DNA from: JBDTSW01 sp039930945
GTDB taxonomy: Bacteria > Actinomycetota > Thermoleophilia > Solirubrobacterales > 70-9
Length of the DNA stretch: 14,164 bases
Assembly (NCBI GenBank): GCA_039930945.1
Contig: JBDTSW010000058.1
Location: 1 to 14,164, forward strand
Direction of reading: 5' to 3'
Positions 1 through 6,784 of this stretch are shown piece after piece. Under the pieces are notes generated by a model. That model was not told where the DNA came from. It saw only the letters and a program-made list of their open reading frames with translations, and ran no database searches. The position numbers were made by a program, and so were the translations under genes. Positions within the stretch are counted from its first letter, which is position 1. The number at the start of each line of letters is the position of its first letter.

Positions 1-271
1 CGTCCGAGATCGCGACCGTGTTGAACTCCATCGGCGTACCGCCGGCCGCCCGGATGCCCTCCTTGATCGGGGCGGCGAGCGCCCGCAGGTGGAAGTTGCA
101 GGGCATCGCCTCGGTCCAGGTGTTGGCGACGCCGACGGTGGGCCTGCTGAGCGCGTCGTCGTCGTAGCCGATGCCCTTCATGTGGGCGCGGGCGGCGGCG
201 CGCTCGGGCCCGTCGAAGACCGCCGCCGAGCGCGGGCGCGGGGCAGTCGAGGTGTCTGCTGAATCGCTCAT
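1..271 (-). CDS. ilvD: Dihydroxy-acid dehydratase, N-terminal part (runs off the left edge)
   Basis: Only the first 90 residues are in the window. The enzyme dehydrates 2,3-dihydroxy-acids to 2-keto acids in valine, leucine and isoleucine synthesis, using an iron-sulfur cluster in the cytoplasm. The stretch GVANTWTEAMPCNFH (residues about 47-61), then KEGIRAAGGTPMEFNT, is the hallmark N-terminus of the IlvD/Edd family. C58 of the PCN motif is the expected cluster ligand. The ATG at 269-271 gives an N-terminus about 15 residues longer than the conserved core; it is Ser/Thr/Ala/Pro-rich and probably disordered. The gene is separated by 38 bp from the upstream 158-aa gene and has its own -10-like hexamer there, so it may be transcribed independently. 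The N-terminal sequence fits IlvD better than the sugar-acid dehydratase Edd, but the missing part would settle that. Confidence 0.93.
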   Translation of the reverse strand, partial: MSDSADTSTAPRPRSAAVFDGPERAAARAHMKGIGYDDDALSRPTVGVANTWTEAMPCNFHLRALAAPIKEGIRAAGGTPMEFNTVAISD

Positions 272-284
272 CGGCGGGACCGGG

Positions 285-290
285 AGTGTA
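285..290 (-). promoter_or_regulatory. Putative -10 element TACACT for ilvD
   Basis: On the minus strand TACACT lies 13 nt before the ilvD ATG, in the 38-bp gap after the 158-aa gene. It fits TANNNT, and a start site 6-8 nt downstream would leave a very short leader. No convincing -35 box is visible. Inference from sequence only. Confidence 0.4.
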
Positions 291-309
291 GGGCCCGTGC
301 GGGCTCCCG

Positions 310-786
310 CTAGGCCCCGGCGCCGGCCCGCGCTGATCGCCAGATCAGCAGCGAGCGCAGGTCGCGGCGAACCTGCTGGGGGTCGAGCTGGCGACCGGGC
401 AGGTGCATGTTCGCTCGGGCGATCAGGTTGCGCTCGCCGCCGCGGAGCGACATCCACTTGGCGAGCACGTCGTCGGCGTCGGGCAGGCGCGAGCCCAGGG
501 CGGGCTCGGAGTCGTCGTGGAAGGCGACGCAGTACTCGTTCAGAAGCTCGCCGCCGGCGATCGCATAGGCGACGATCGGCCGGTGCGGGTAGAGCAGGTA
601 CGCGTAACCGCTGCCCTGCTCGCCCCCCTCGACGCTGATGAAGCCGAGCTCGGCGTACATCTCGTACTCGTCGGCGGAGACGATCGAGCGCAGCAGCTCC
701 CGCGCCTTGCGCTCGGCGCGACGCTCGCGGCCGGGGTCATATCGCGGGCTCGACTCGGCGCGTCGGCGCCACCAGCGGCGGATCAA
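310..786 (-). CDS. Uncharacterised 158-aa protein
   Basis: I do not recognise a named family. The protein has a strongly basic N-terminus (residues 1-30, many Arg, two Trp), then a mixed alpha/beta-looking part with YLLYPHRPIVAYAIAGGELL and a segment LPDADDVLAKWMSLRGGERN followed by LIARAN. A pattern of LPDAD, a hydrophobic helix, LR.xE and a terminal AN recurs in small uncharacterised proteins of many bacteria, so this may be a mobile uncharacterised domain; that comparison is from memory. The start is TTG at 784-786, overlapping the TGA stop of the upstream 80-aa gene (TTGA), which implies coupled translation. No signal peptide or membrane segment is seen. The C-terminus is Ala/Gly-rich. 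It is the last gene of the comM-dprA-thiD run before ilvD. Confidence 0.75.
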   Translation of the reverse strand: MIRRWWRRRAESSPRYDPGRERRAERKARELLRSIVSADEYEMYAELGFISVEGGEQGSGYAYLLYPHRPIVAYAIAGGELLNEYCVAFHDDSEPALGSRLPDADDVLAKWMSLRGGERNLIARANMHLPGRQLDPQQVRRDLRSLLIWRSARAGAGA

Positions 787-1025
787 CCGCCGGCCGCCGG
801 CGGAAAGAAGACGACGCGCTCGGCGTCACGCGGCACCTCGGAGAAGTCGCGGACCATGGTCGCCTCGCGGCGCGAGCCCCCATTGGTCGGGACCGCCGCC
901 CACATCCCCAGCTCGAGCTGGCGGCGAAACTCCTCGATCAGCCGCTCCTCATCCGAGCCCACCGCCGGATCTCCCTCGGCGAGCAGAAGGTCGCCGTGCC
1001 CCGGCTTCATGCGGACCAGCTTCAT
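783..1025 (-). CDS. Uncharacterised 80-aa protein
   Basis: A small soluble acidic/basic protein beginning MKLVRMKPGHGDLLLAEGD. It has a charged helix around residues 25-40 (DEERLIEEFRRQLELG), a segment MWAAVPTNGG, then a hydrophobic strand ERVVFFPPAAGG at the very end. I recognise no family. It is supported as a gene by its fit between thiD (8-bp gap) and the 158-aa gene (TTGA stop/start overlap), by an ATG start, and by a CATAAT hexamer 7 nt before that ATG. Longer in-frame starts would run back deep into thiD and are not credible. The tight coupling suggests it acts with, or is co-regulated with, the 158-aa protein. Confidence 0.7.
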   Translation of the reverse strand: MKLVRMKPGHGDLLLAEGDPAVGSDEERLIEEFRRQLELGMWAAVPTNGGSRREATMVRDFSEVPRDAERVVFFPPAAGG

Positions 1026-1033
1026 CGCCACGA

Positions 1034-1852
<819 letters not shown>

Positions 1853-1859
1853 CCCGCGC

Positions 1860-1865
1860 AGCTTA
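1860..1865 (-). promoter_or_regulatory. Putative -10 element TAAGCT for thiD
   Basis: TAAGCT lies 7 nt before the thiD GTG, and its TAA is also the stop codon of dprA. The spacing matches the leaderless arrangement seen at comM, yraN, ffh and ftsY. Confidence 0.4.
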
Positions 1866-2759
1866 GGGAGGCTGCAGGCTCGTTCGCGCAAGGCGACCTG
1901 AGGCGTCGGCCCGCAGATAGCCGGCCAGCTCGAGCTGAGCCAGCCCCACGGCGGCCTCCCGCGCCCCCAGCCCGGCCTCGGCCGCGAGCTCGTCGGCCGT
2001 CGCGGTCCCGCGCTCGACCAGCTCCAGGACCGAGCGCAGCTCGGGCTCGATCGGCAGGCCGGTGGAGCGCACCGAGAGCGCGCCGACGCCGAGCAGCTCG
2101 TCGAGCACGTCCTGGGCGTCGCGGACGAGCAGGGCGCCGTCGCGCAGGAGCTCGTGGGGGCCGGCCGAGACGCGCGAGTGGATCTCGCCCGGGACCGCGG
2201 CAACCGTCCGCTGCAGTCCCAGCGCAGCGTCGCAGGTGTGGCGCGACCCCGACCGCCGCGCCGCTTCGACCACGACCGTGACCTTGCTCAGCGCGGCCAT
2301 CAGCCGGTTGCGCGCGGGGAACTGCCACCGGGCAGGCCTCTGGCCGGGCGGCGCCTCGGAGACGCTTGCGCCGCCGCAGGCGAGGATTCGCCGGTGCAGG
2401 CCGGAAGCGCTCGGCGGATAGGCGACGTCGGGGCCGCCGGCGAGCACCGCCACGGTGGTCCCCTCGGCCTCGAGAGCGCCACGATGCGCGGCGGAGTCGA
2501 TGCCGAAGGCCATCCCGCTGACCACCGTCACCCCCGCCGCGGCGAGCGCGGCGGCGAGCTCCTCCGCGACCCGGCGCCCGTAGGCGGTCGCCCGGCGAGC
2601 GCCGACGATGGTCACCGCCGAGCGGGGATCGAGGTCGGCGACCGCACCGCGATCGCCGACCCCGTAGAGGCGTCCCGGAGCGTCGTCGAGATCGCGCAGC
2701 CCGGGCGGATACGCCGGTTCACGGAGATCCATCGTCCACCCCGTGCGTGTCGCCTTCAC
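1863..2759 (-). CDS. dprA: DNA-processing protein DprA (Smf)
   Basis: DprA protects incoming single-stranded DNA and loads RecA during transformation. The 298-residue protein has the Rossmann-like core: VGARRATAYG (52-61), SGMAFGIDSAAHRGALE (81-97), VLAGGPDVAYPP (105-116), then FPARNRLMAALS (147-158) and VVEAARRSGS (163-172). A C-terminal winged-helix-like segment (about 235-285) follows; no N-terminal SAM domain is seen. Several usual core residues differ: the family's SGSLITA-type motif is SGSRHTC and the late GTN-type motif is GPH. The start is GTG at 2757-2759, overlapping the comM stop as GTGA, which implies coupled translation. An ATG nine codons later is the alternative. It is linked to comM, another natural-transformation gene, although no uptake-machine gene is in the window. 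Confidence 0.93.
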   Translation of the reverse strand: MKATRTGWTMDLREPAYPPGLRDLDDAPGRLYGVGDRGAVADLDPRSAVTIVGARRATAYGRRVAEELAAALAAAGVTVVSGMAFGIDSAAHRGALEAEGTTVAVLAGGPDVAYPPSASGLHRRILACGGASVSEAPPGQRPARWQFPARNRLMAALSKVTVVVEAARRSGSRHTCDAALGLQRTVAAVPGEIHSRVSAGPHELLRDGALLVRDAQDVLDELLGVGALSVRSTGLPIEPELRSVLELVERGTATADELAAEAGLGAREAAVGLAQLELAGYLRADASGRLARTSLQPP

Positions 2760-4294
2760 GTGCCCGCCTCGGGCCCGCGCCGGCGCAGGGTCAGCGCCTC
2801 GATCACGTGCCGGGCGCCGATCGCGCGCAATCCATCGAGGTCGGCCAGGGTGCGAGCGACTCGAACCACGCGATCATGGCCGCGGCCGGTGAGGCCCAGG
2901 CGGCGATGGCCCGCATCGAGCGCGAGCCTCGCGCCCGCATCAAGCGGAGCGTGGCGGGTCAGCTCCGCGGAGGTCAGCTCCGCGTTGCAGCGCCCGGGGC
3001 CGAGGCGGGCCTCCTGGCGGCCGCGGGCCGCCGTCACCCTGCGGCGGACGATCTCCGAGCTCTCGCCGCGTCCGGCCGCCATCGCCCCCGGCGAGGGCTG
3101 CTGGACCGTGACCGAGATGTCGATGCGGTCGGCGAGCGGGCCGCTCAGGCGCGCGCGGTAGCGCCGCAGCGCCGCCGGCGCACAGTCGCAGTCCTCTGCT
3201 TCCGAGCGGCCGCCGCAGGGGCACGGGTTGGCCGCGGCGACGAGCATCAGGCGGCACGGCAACCGGGCGCTGTGGCGGGCGCGCGCGACGACGATCTCAC
3301 CGTCCTCGAGCGGCTGGCGCAGGGCCTCGAGCGCGTCCCGGGAGAACTCCGCCAGCTCGTCGAGGAAGAGCAGGCCCCGGTGGGCCCGGGTGAGCTCGCC
3401 CGGTCGTAGCGGGGAGCCGCCACCGACCAGCCCGGCGGCGGAGATCGTGTGGTGCGGGTGGCGGAAGGGCCGACGGCGGGCCTCGTTCAGGCGCGGCGCG
3501 GCGCCACAGGCGCTCGCGACCCGCATCACCTCGACCACCTCCGTTGCCGCGAGCGGCGGCAGGATCGAGGGCAGACGCCTGGCGGCCATCGACTTGCCGG
3601 CCCCGGGTGGACCGGTCATCAGCAGGCTGTGCCCGCCCGAGGCCGCGACCTCGAGAACTCGCCGCAGGAAGGGTTGGCCCTTGATCTCGGCGAGGTCGGG
3701 CATCGGGTCGCCGGCCTCGGCCACCTCCAGCCGCGGCGCGGGCGTCGACTCCGGCTGGTTGCCGGTGCCAAGCGTGGCGAGCTGGCCCAGGTTCGCCAGC
3801 CCGAGCACCTCCACCCCGCCCTCGGCCCCGTCTCGCCCGCCGAGCTTGGCCAGGGCGGCCTCCTCGGCATTTGCCTCCGGGACGGCGATTCCCGCCAGAC
3901 CGCAGCGGCGGGCCCGCTCGGCCATCGCCAGCGCCCCGGGCACCGAGCGGATCGACCCGTCCAGGGCCAGCTCCCCCACCAGCCCCAACCCGCGCAGACA
4001 ATCCGGGGACAGCTGCTCCGAGGCGGCGAGGACCCCGGCGGCGATCGCCAGGTCGAAGCCGGGGCCCGCCTTGGGCAGGTTCGCCGGCGCCAGATTGACC
4101 GTGATCCGGCGCTGGGGGAACTCGAAGCCGGCGTTGGCCAGCGCCGCCCGCACCCGTTCGCGCGACTCGCGCACCGCTGCGTCGGGCAGGCCGACGATCG
4201 CGAACGACGGTAGCCCGCGGCGGACGTCGACCTCGACCCGGACCTGCCACGCCTCGACCCCGAGCAGGGCGAAGGTGCGGGCGGTGGCGAGCAC
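2756..4294 (-). CDS. comM: ComM/YifB family Mg-chelatase-like AAA+ ATPase
   Basis: ComM is a hexameric AAA+ helicase that promotes branch migration during integration of transforming DNA. The 512 residues show an N-terminal ChlI-type domain (PSFAIVGLPDAAVRESRERV, 29-48; NLAPANLPKAGPGFDLAIA, 67-85), Walker A GPPGAGKS (228-235), the FRHPHHTISAAGLVGGG motif (277-293), Walker B GLLFLDE (307-313), a zinc-binding-like cluster NPCPCGG (356-362) with further Cys at 369 and 371, and LADRIDI (387-393) near the sensor region. The length is normal. The start is GTG at 4292-4294 with a TAGCTT hexamer 6 nt upstream, so the mRNA is probably leaderless. It is divergent from yraN across a symmetrical 116-bp gap and overlaps dprA at its end. 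Widely conserved even in bacteria not known to be competent. Confidence 0.95.
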   Translation of the reverse strand: MLATARTFALLGVEAWQVRVEVDVRRGLPSFAIVGLPDAAVRESRERVRAALANAGFEFPQRRITVNLAPANLPKAGPGFDLAIAAGVLAASEQLSPDCLRGLGLVGELALDGSIRSVPGALAMAERARRCGLAGIAVPEANAEEAALAKLGGRDGAEGGVEVLGLANLGQLATLGTGNQPESTPAPRLEVAEAGDPMPDLAEIKGQPFLRRVLEVAASGGHSLLMTGPPGAGKSMAARRLPSILPPLAATEVVEVMRVASACGAAPRLNEARRRPFRHPHHTISAAGLVGGGSPLRPGELTRAHRGLLFLDELAEFSRDALEALRQPLEDGEIVVARARHSARLPCRLMLVAAANPCPCGGRSEAEDCDCAPAALRRYRARLSGPLADRIDISVTVQQPSPGAMAAGRGESSEIVRRRVTAARGRQEARLGPGRCNAELTSAELTRHAPLDAGARLALDAGHRRLGLTGRGHDRVVRVARTLADLDGLRAIGARHVIEALTLRRRGPEAGT

Positions 4295-4300
4295 CCGGCC

Positions 4301-4306
4301 AAGCTA
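4301..4306 (-). promoter_or_regulatory. Putative -10 element TAGCTT for comM
   Basis: TAGCTT on the minus strand lies 6 nt before the comM GTG, as expected for a leaderless transcript. It forms the left outer arm of the palindrome that spans the divergent gap. Confidence 0.45.
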
Positions 4307-4397
4307 GGCGGGGCCCGCGCGCGGGGGGCGCGGCGATCGTGCCGGGTGCGTCGCACACTCGCCACGATCGGCGAGCCCCGCGCGGGCAGCCGGCACC

Positions 4398-4403
4398 TAG
4401 CCT
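4398..4403 (+). promoter_or_regulatory. Putative -10 element TAGCCT for yraN
   Basis: TAGCCT lies 7 nt before the yraN ATG, mirror image of the comM hexamer. No Shine-Dalgarno sequence is present between it and the ATG, which fits leaderless translation. Confidence 0.45.
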
Positions 4404-4410
4404 CGCCGCG

Positions 4411-4791
4411 ATGACCGCGGCGCGCCAGAGCCTGGGCAGGGGGGCCGAGGAACTGGTCGCCACCAGCCTGCGCCGAGAGGGCTGGGAGTTGCTTGAGCGA
4501 AACGCCAGACCCGCCGCGGTCCGGGGGGAGATCGACATCGTCGCCCTCGACCGCGGCGCGCTTGTCTTCGTCGAGGTGAAGGCGATCCGCGAAGGCAACC
4601 TCGCCGGGCCGGAGGACCCCGTGCTGATGGTCGACCCCCGCAAGCAGGCCAAGCTCCGCTCGCTGGCGGCGGCGTGGATCCGCGAGGGCCGGTCCGGCGC
4701 CCCGGGCGGGGTGCGCTTCGATGTCGTCGGCGTGACCATCGCGGCCGACGGCTCGGTCGCCCGCTGGAATCACCTCGAGGGCGCGTTCTGA
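4411..4791 (+). CDS. yraN: YraN family (UPF0102) putative endonuclease
   Basis: The only plus-strand gene in the window. The 126-residue protein has the family pattern in order: GRGAEELVATSLRREGWELL (9-28), RGEIDIVALD (38-47), LVFVEVKAI (51-59) and VRFDVVGV (101-108). This is a PD-(D/E)XK-like arrangement with likely metal/catalytic residues E40, D42, E55 and K57. The biochemical role of the family is not firmly established; a Holliday-junction-resolvase-like fold is inferred from the family. In many bacteria yraN lies beside rnhB and comM/dprA, as here, but normally in the same orientation; here it faces the other way. The ATG at 4411 is chosen because it begins the conserved N-terminus and follows TAGCCT by 7 nt; earlier in-frame starts would consume the promoter palindrome. 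Its TGA is separated from the rnhB stop by one base, leaving no room for a terminator. Confidence 0.88.
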   Translation: MTAARQSLGRGAEELVATSLRREGWELLERNARPAAVRGEIDIVALDRGALVFVEVKAIREGNLAGPEDPVLMVDPRKQAKLRSLAAAWIREGRSGAPGGVRFDVVGVTIAADGSVARWNHLEGAF

Positions 4792-4792
4792 T

Positions 4793-5557
4793 CTAGCCGA
4801 GCTGCAGCTGCGAGTAGGCGATCGACTGGAACGAGCGGCGGTGAAGGCCCGACGGGCCCGTGCGCAGGATCGCCTGGCGATGGCCCGCGGTCGAGTAGCC
4901 CACGTTGTCGGAGAATCCGAACCCGGGGTAGTCGGCGTCTGCCCGGTGCATGTAGCGGTCCCTCGTCACCTTGGCGATCACCGAGGCGGCCGCGATCGCG
5001 GCGCTGCGGGCATCACCCTCGATCACCTGACGATGCTCGACGGAGCAGCCCGGAAGGGCGAAACCGTCGACCAGGCAGATCGCCCCGGGGCGCGCCACGC
5101 GCTCGAGGCTGCGGCGCAGCGCGGCGAGGTTGGTCACGTGCAGGCCCCGGGAGTCGATCCCGCGAACGCAGCGGACCGTCACCGCGACGCGCTCGGCGGC
5201 CCGCACGACGATCGGGTACAGCGCTTCTCGCTGCTCGGTGGTGCGCTGCTTCGAGTCGTCGAGGTCACCGAGGGCACGACGGTCGCGGAGGCCGAGCCGC
5301 TCGTAGTCGATCAGGACCGCCGCCGCGACCAGTGGCCCGGCCAGCGATCCGCGACCGGCCTCATCGGCGCCGGCAACGTAGCGTGCGCCGAGCTCGCGGT
5401 CGAACCGGAATAGCTTTGCCGCGCGCCTTCGGCGACGCTTGGCGGCCGCCTTAGAGGAGGCCGATGCGGTCGACCGGCCAGTAGGTGAAGAAGGCCTGCC
5501 CGATGACCCAGTCGCGGGGGACGGGGCCCCAGTAACGGCTGTCGTCGCTCGACCCAC
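4793..5557 (-). CDS. rnhB: Ribonuclease HII
   Basis: RNase HII cuts the RNA strand of RNA/DNA hybrids and removes single misincorporated ribonucleotides. The core shows GADEAGRGSLAGPLVAAAV (63-81, with D65 and E66), DDSKQ (100-104), CLVDGF (161-166, D164), GDARSAAIAAASVIAKVTRD (181-200) and YPGFGFSDNVGYST (210-223), ending GLHRRSF, all typical. The family core begins near residue 48. The first 35 residues lie inside lepB in another frame and are low-complexity Ser/Thr/Gly/Pro, followed by a basic run KRRRRR. The start is uncertain: GTG at 5555-5557 is the only ATG, GTG or TTG in frame before the catalytic motif, so either the long overlap is real, an unusual start is used, or a sequence error hides the true start. 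Confidence 0.93.
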   Translation of the reverse strand: MGRATTAVTGAPSPATGSSGRPSSPTGRSTASASSKAAAKRRRRRAAKLFRFDRELGARYVAGADEAGRGSLAGPLVAAAVLIDYERLGLRDRRALGDLDDSKQRTTEQREALYPIVVRAAERVAVTVRCVRGIDSRGLHVTNLAALRRSLERVARPGAICLVDGFALPGCSVEHRQVIEGDARSAAIAAASVIAKVTRDRYMHRADADYPGFGFSDNVGYSTAGHRQAILRTGPSGLHRRSFQSIAYSQLQLG

Positions 5558-6101
5558 GGTTGTCGCCCATCATGAAGTAATGATCGGGTGGAATCGTGAT
5601 CTCACCTTCGAGGTTGCAGCTGCTCGAGCCCCCGCACGGTTTGATGAAGTCCTCGTCGTCCTGGATCTCGCCGTTGACGACGGGATGCCCGTCCTCGACG
5701 CTGAGGGTGTCGCCCGGCACCGCCACCACCCGCTTGATGAAGTTGGTCTCGGACTCCTTGTCGGTCGGCAGCGGGCACGCCTGGGTGCTGGGGTCATAGG
5801 TCGCATCATCGTCGTCGGTGGCGCCGTTGGTGGTGCGCTTCGCCCCGCACTGGTTCGTGTCCGCGCCCTTGGGCGGGTGGAAGACGACGATGTCGCCACG
5901 ATCGGGATCGCTGAGGTGGTAGGTGACGCGGTTGACGAGGACCCGCTGGCCCACGTCCAGGGTGGGCTCCATCGACTCCGAGGGAATCTGGTAGGGCTTG
6001 ACCACGAACGCCTGGATCACCAGCGCCAGGCCGATCGCCATCGCGACGATCAAGATCAGCTCGAGAAACGCACCCAGGCCCGTTGTCGGGCGCGGAATCA
6101 G
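5451..6101 (-). CDS. lepB: Signal peptidase I
   Basis: Membrane-bound serine protease that removes signal peptides from Sec/Tat-exported proteins. Numbering from CTG at 6101 (216 aa): a single transmembrane helix at about 12-34 ([20 protein letters not shown]), then IPSESMEPT with catalytic Ser43, [22 protein letters not shown] with catalytic Lys123, and [15 protein letters not shown] near the C-terminus. The first ordinary start in frame is TTG at 6051-6053, but that would cut off the first third of the helix and the conserved [10 protein letters not shown] segment. I therefore place the start at CTG 6099-6101 (or ATT 6096-6098), with a GAGGA site 6 (or 9) nt upstream; CTG overlaps the rplS TGA. 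A roughly 45-residue insertion between DIVVF and FIKR carries Cys85 and Cys109. Confidence 0.93.
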   Translation of the reverse strand: MIPRPTTGLGAFLELILIVAMAIGLALVIQAFVVKPYQIPSESMEPTLDVGQRVLVNRVTYHLSDPDRGDIVVFHPPKGADTNQCGAKRTTNGATDDDDATYDPSTQACPLPTDKESETNFIKRVVAVPGDTLSVEDGHPVVNGEIQDDEDFIKPCGGSSSCNLEGEITIPPDHYFMMGDNRGSSDDSRYWGPVPRDWVIGQAFFTYWPVDRIGLL

Positions 6102-6742
6102 CTTGGTTCCTCGGAGTCCGAGGCCTTGGCCTCGGGCTCCGGAATAACTCCGCCGACATCCTCCGGAATAACTCCGCCGACATCCTCAGCTTCGCTTCCG
6201 GTGTCGTCGGGTTCGGGCTCGGACGGGGCGGCAGGCTCGGCCTGGTCTTCCGCGACTTCGTCGCTAGCCTCGGCGGACGCGCCAGCAGCAGGCTCCTCGG
6301 CCTCCGGCGCGACCTCTTCGGCCTCGCTCTGGGCGACCCCCTCGGAGTCGAGCGCCTCACCCTCCTGCTCGGGCGCGATCACCAGCTCGTCCTCGATGCC
6401 CCAGCGGCGCTCCGCCACGCGGGCGCGCTTGCCGACCCTGCCGCGAAGGTAGTAGAGCTTGGCCCGGCGCACGTCACCGCGGCCGACGACCTCGAGCTTG
6501 GAGATCTTCGGCGAGTGCACCGGGAAGATCCGCTCGACGCCGACGCCGAAGGACTGCTTGCGGACGATGAACGTCTCGCGCGCGCCCGATCCCTGGCGGC
6601 CGATGACGATGCCCTCGAAGACCTGGGTGCGGCTGCGCGTGCCCTCGGTCACCTGGAAGTGGACGCGCACGCGATCGCCCGCGTCGAAGCGCGGTACCCG
6701 GCGAAGTTGCCGGCGCTCGATGCCCTCGATGATCGTGCTCAT
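6098..6742 (-). CDS. rplS: Ribosomal protein L19 with long acidic C-terminal tail
   Basis: L19 binds at the 30S-50S interface. Residues 1-113 are a complete, typical L19: [16 protein letters not shown] (19-34), [14 protein letters not shown] (38-51), [19 protein letters not shown] (56-74), [19 protein letters not shown] (76-94) and [15 protein letters not shown] (95-109). The usual length is about 115, but this protein has 214 residues. The extra 100 contain about 34 Asp/Glu and a single Lys, and are rich in Ala, Pro and Ser, so the tail is predicted to be disordered. It includes a tandem EDVGGVIP duplication. The ATG at 6740-6742 is the obvious start, with no Shine-Dalgarno visible but a possible hairpin just upstream. 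It lies between trmD and lepB, the standard order. Confidence 0.95.
   Translation of the reverse strand: MSTIIEGIERRQLRRVPRFDAGDRVRVHFQVTEGTRSRTQVFEGIVIGRQGSGARETFIVRKQSFGVGVERIFPVHSPKISKLEVVGRGDVRRAKLYYLRGRVGKRARVAERRWGIEDELVIAPEQEGEALDSEGVAQSEAEEVAPEAEEPAAGASAEASDEVAEDQAEPAAPSEPEPDDTGSEAEDVGGVIPEDVGGVIPEPEAKASDSEEPS
6108..6112 (-). promoter_or_regulatory. Shine-Dalgarno-like GAGGA for lepB
   Basis: GAGGA on the minus strand, inside the end of rplS, lies 6 nt before CTG (6101) and 9 nt before ATT (6098). It is one of the few Shine-Dalgarno-like sites in the window and supports a lepB start upstream of the TTG at 6053. Confidence 0.4.
6137..6187 (-). repeat. Tandem 24-bp direct repeat in the rplS tail
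   Basis: The 24-bp unit starting CTCCGGAATAACTCCGCCGA (plus strand) occurs at 6137-6160 and again from 6161, with the match running to 6187. It encodes EDVGGVIP twice in frame. The unit is noticeably richer in A/T than its surroundings and the copies are identical, suggesting a recent duplication. Confidence 0.85.
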
Positions 6743-6748
6743 GGAAAA

Positions 6749-6776
6749 CGCGCGTGCCTCGTTTGGGGCCCGCGCG
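6749..6776 (-). promoter_or_regulatory. Possible leader hairpin upstream of rplS
   Basis: CGCGCG at 6749-6754 can pair with CGCGCG at 6771-6776, and GCC at 6756-6758 with GGC at 6767-6769, around an 8-nt loop. It ends 6 nt before the L19 ATG and lies downstream of the TAGTAT hexamer. It could control access to the rplS start. The energy is not computed, and in such GC-rich DNA chance pairing is possible. Confidence 0.3.
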
Positions 6777-6784
6777 GTCGGCGA

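Larger units (their letters stand above)
4301..4403. repeat. Nested palindrome filling the comM/yraN divergent intergenic region
   Basis: Four sets of inverted arms share almost the same centre (4350-4352): AAGCTAGG at 4301-4308 against CCTAGCCT at 4396-4403 (7 of 8); GCCCGCGCG at 4313-4321 against CGCGCGGGC at 4379-4387 (9 of 9); CGATCGTG at 4334-4341 against CACGATCG at 4363-4370 (8 of 8); GTGCG at 4346-4350 against CGCAC at 4352-4356. The two start codons (4294 and 4411) are also equidistant from this centre. The outer arms are the two -10-like hexamers. It could be a shared operator, a structured divergent promoter, or the scar of a local inversion. Confidence 0.7.

Noticed and set aside
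1853..1900. TPP riboswitch upstream of thiD
   Set aside because: Only 10 bp separate dprA and thiD, and no THI-box sequence was seen in the end of dprA.
4780..4800. Bidirectional terminator between yraN and rnhB
   Set aside because: The stops are one base apart and no GC stem with T-run is visible on either strand.
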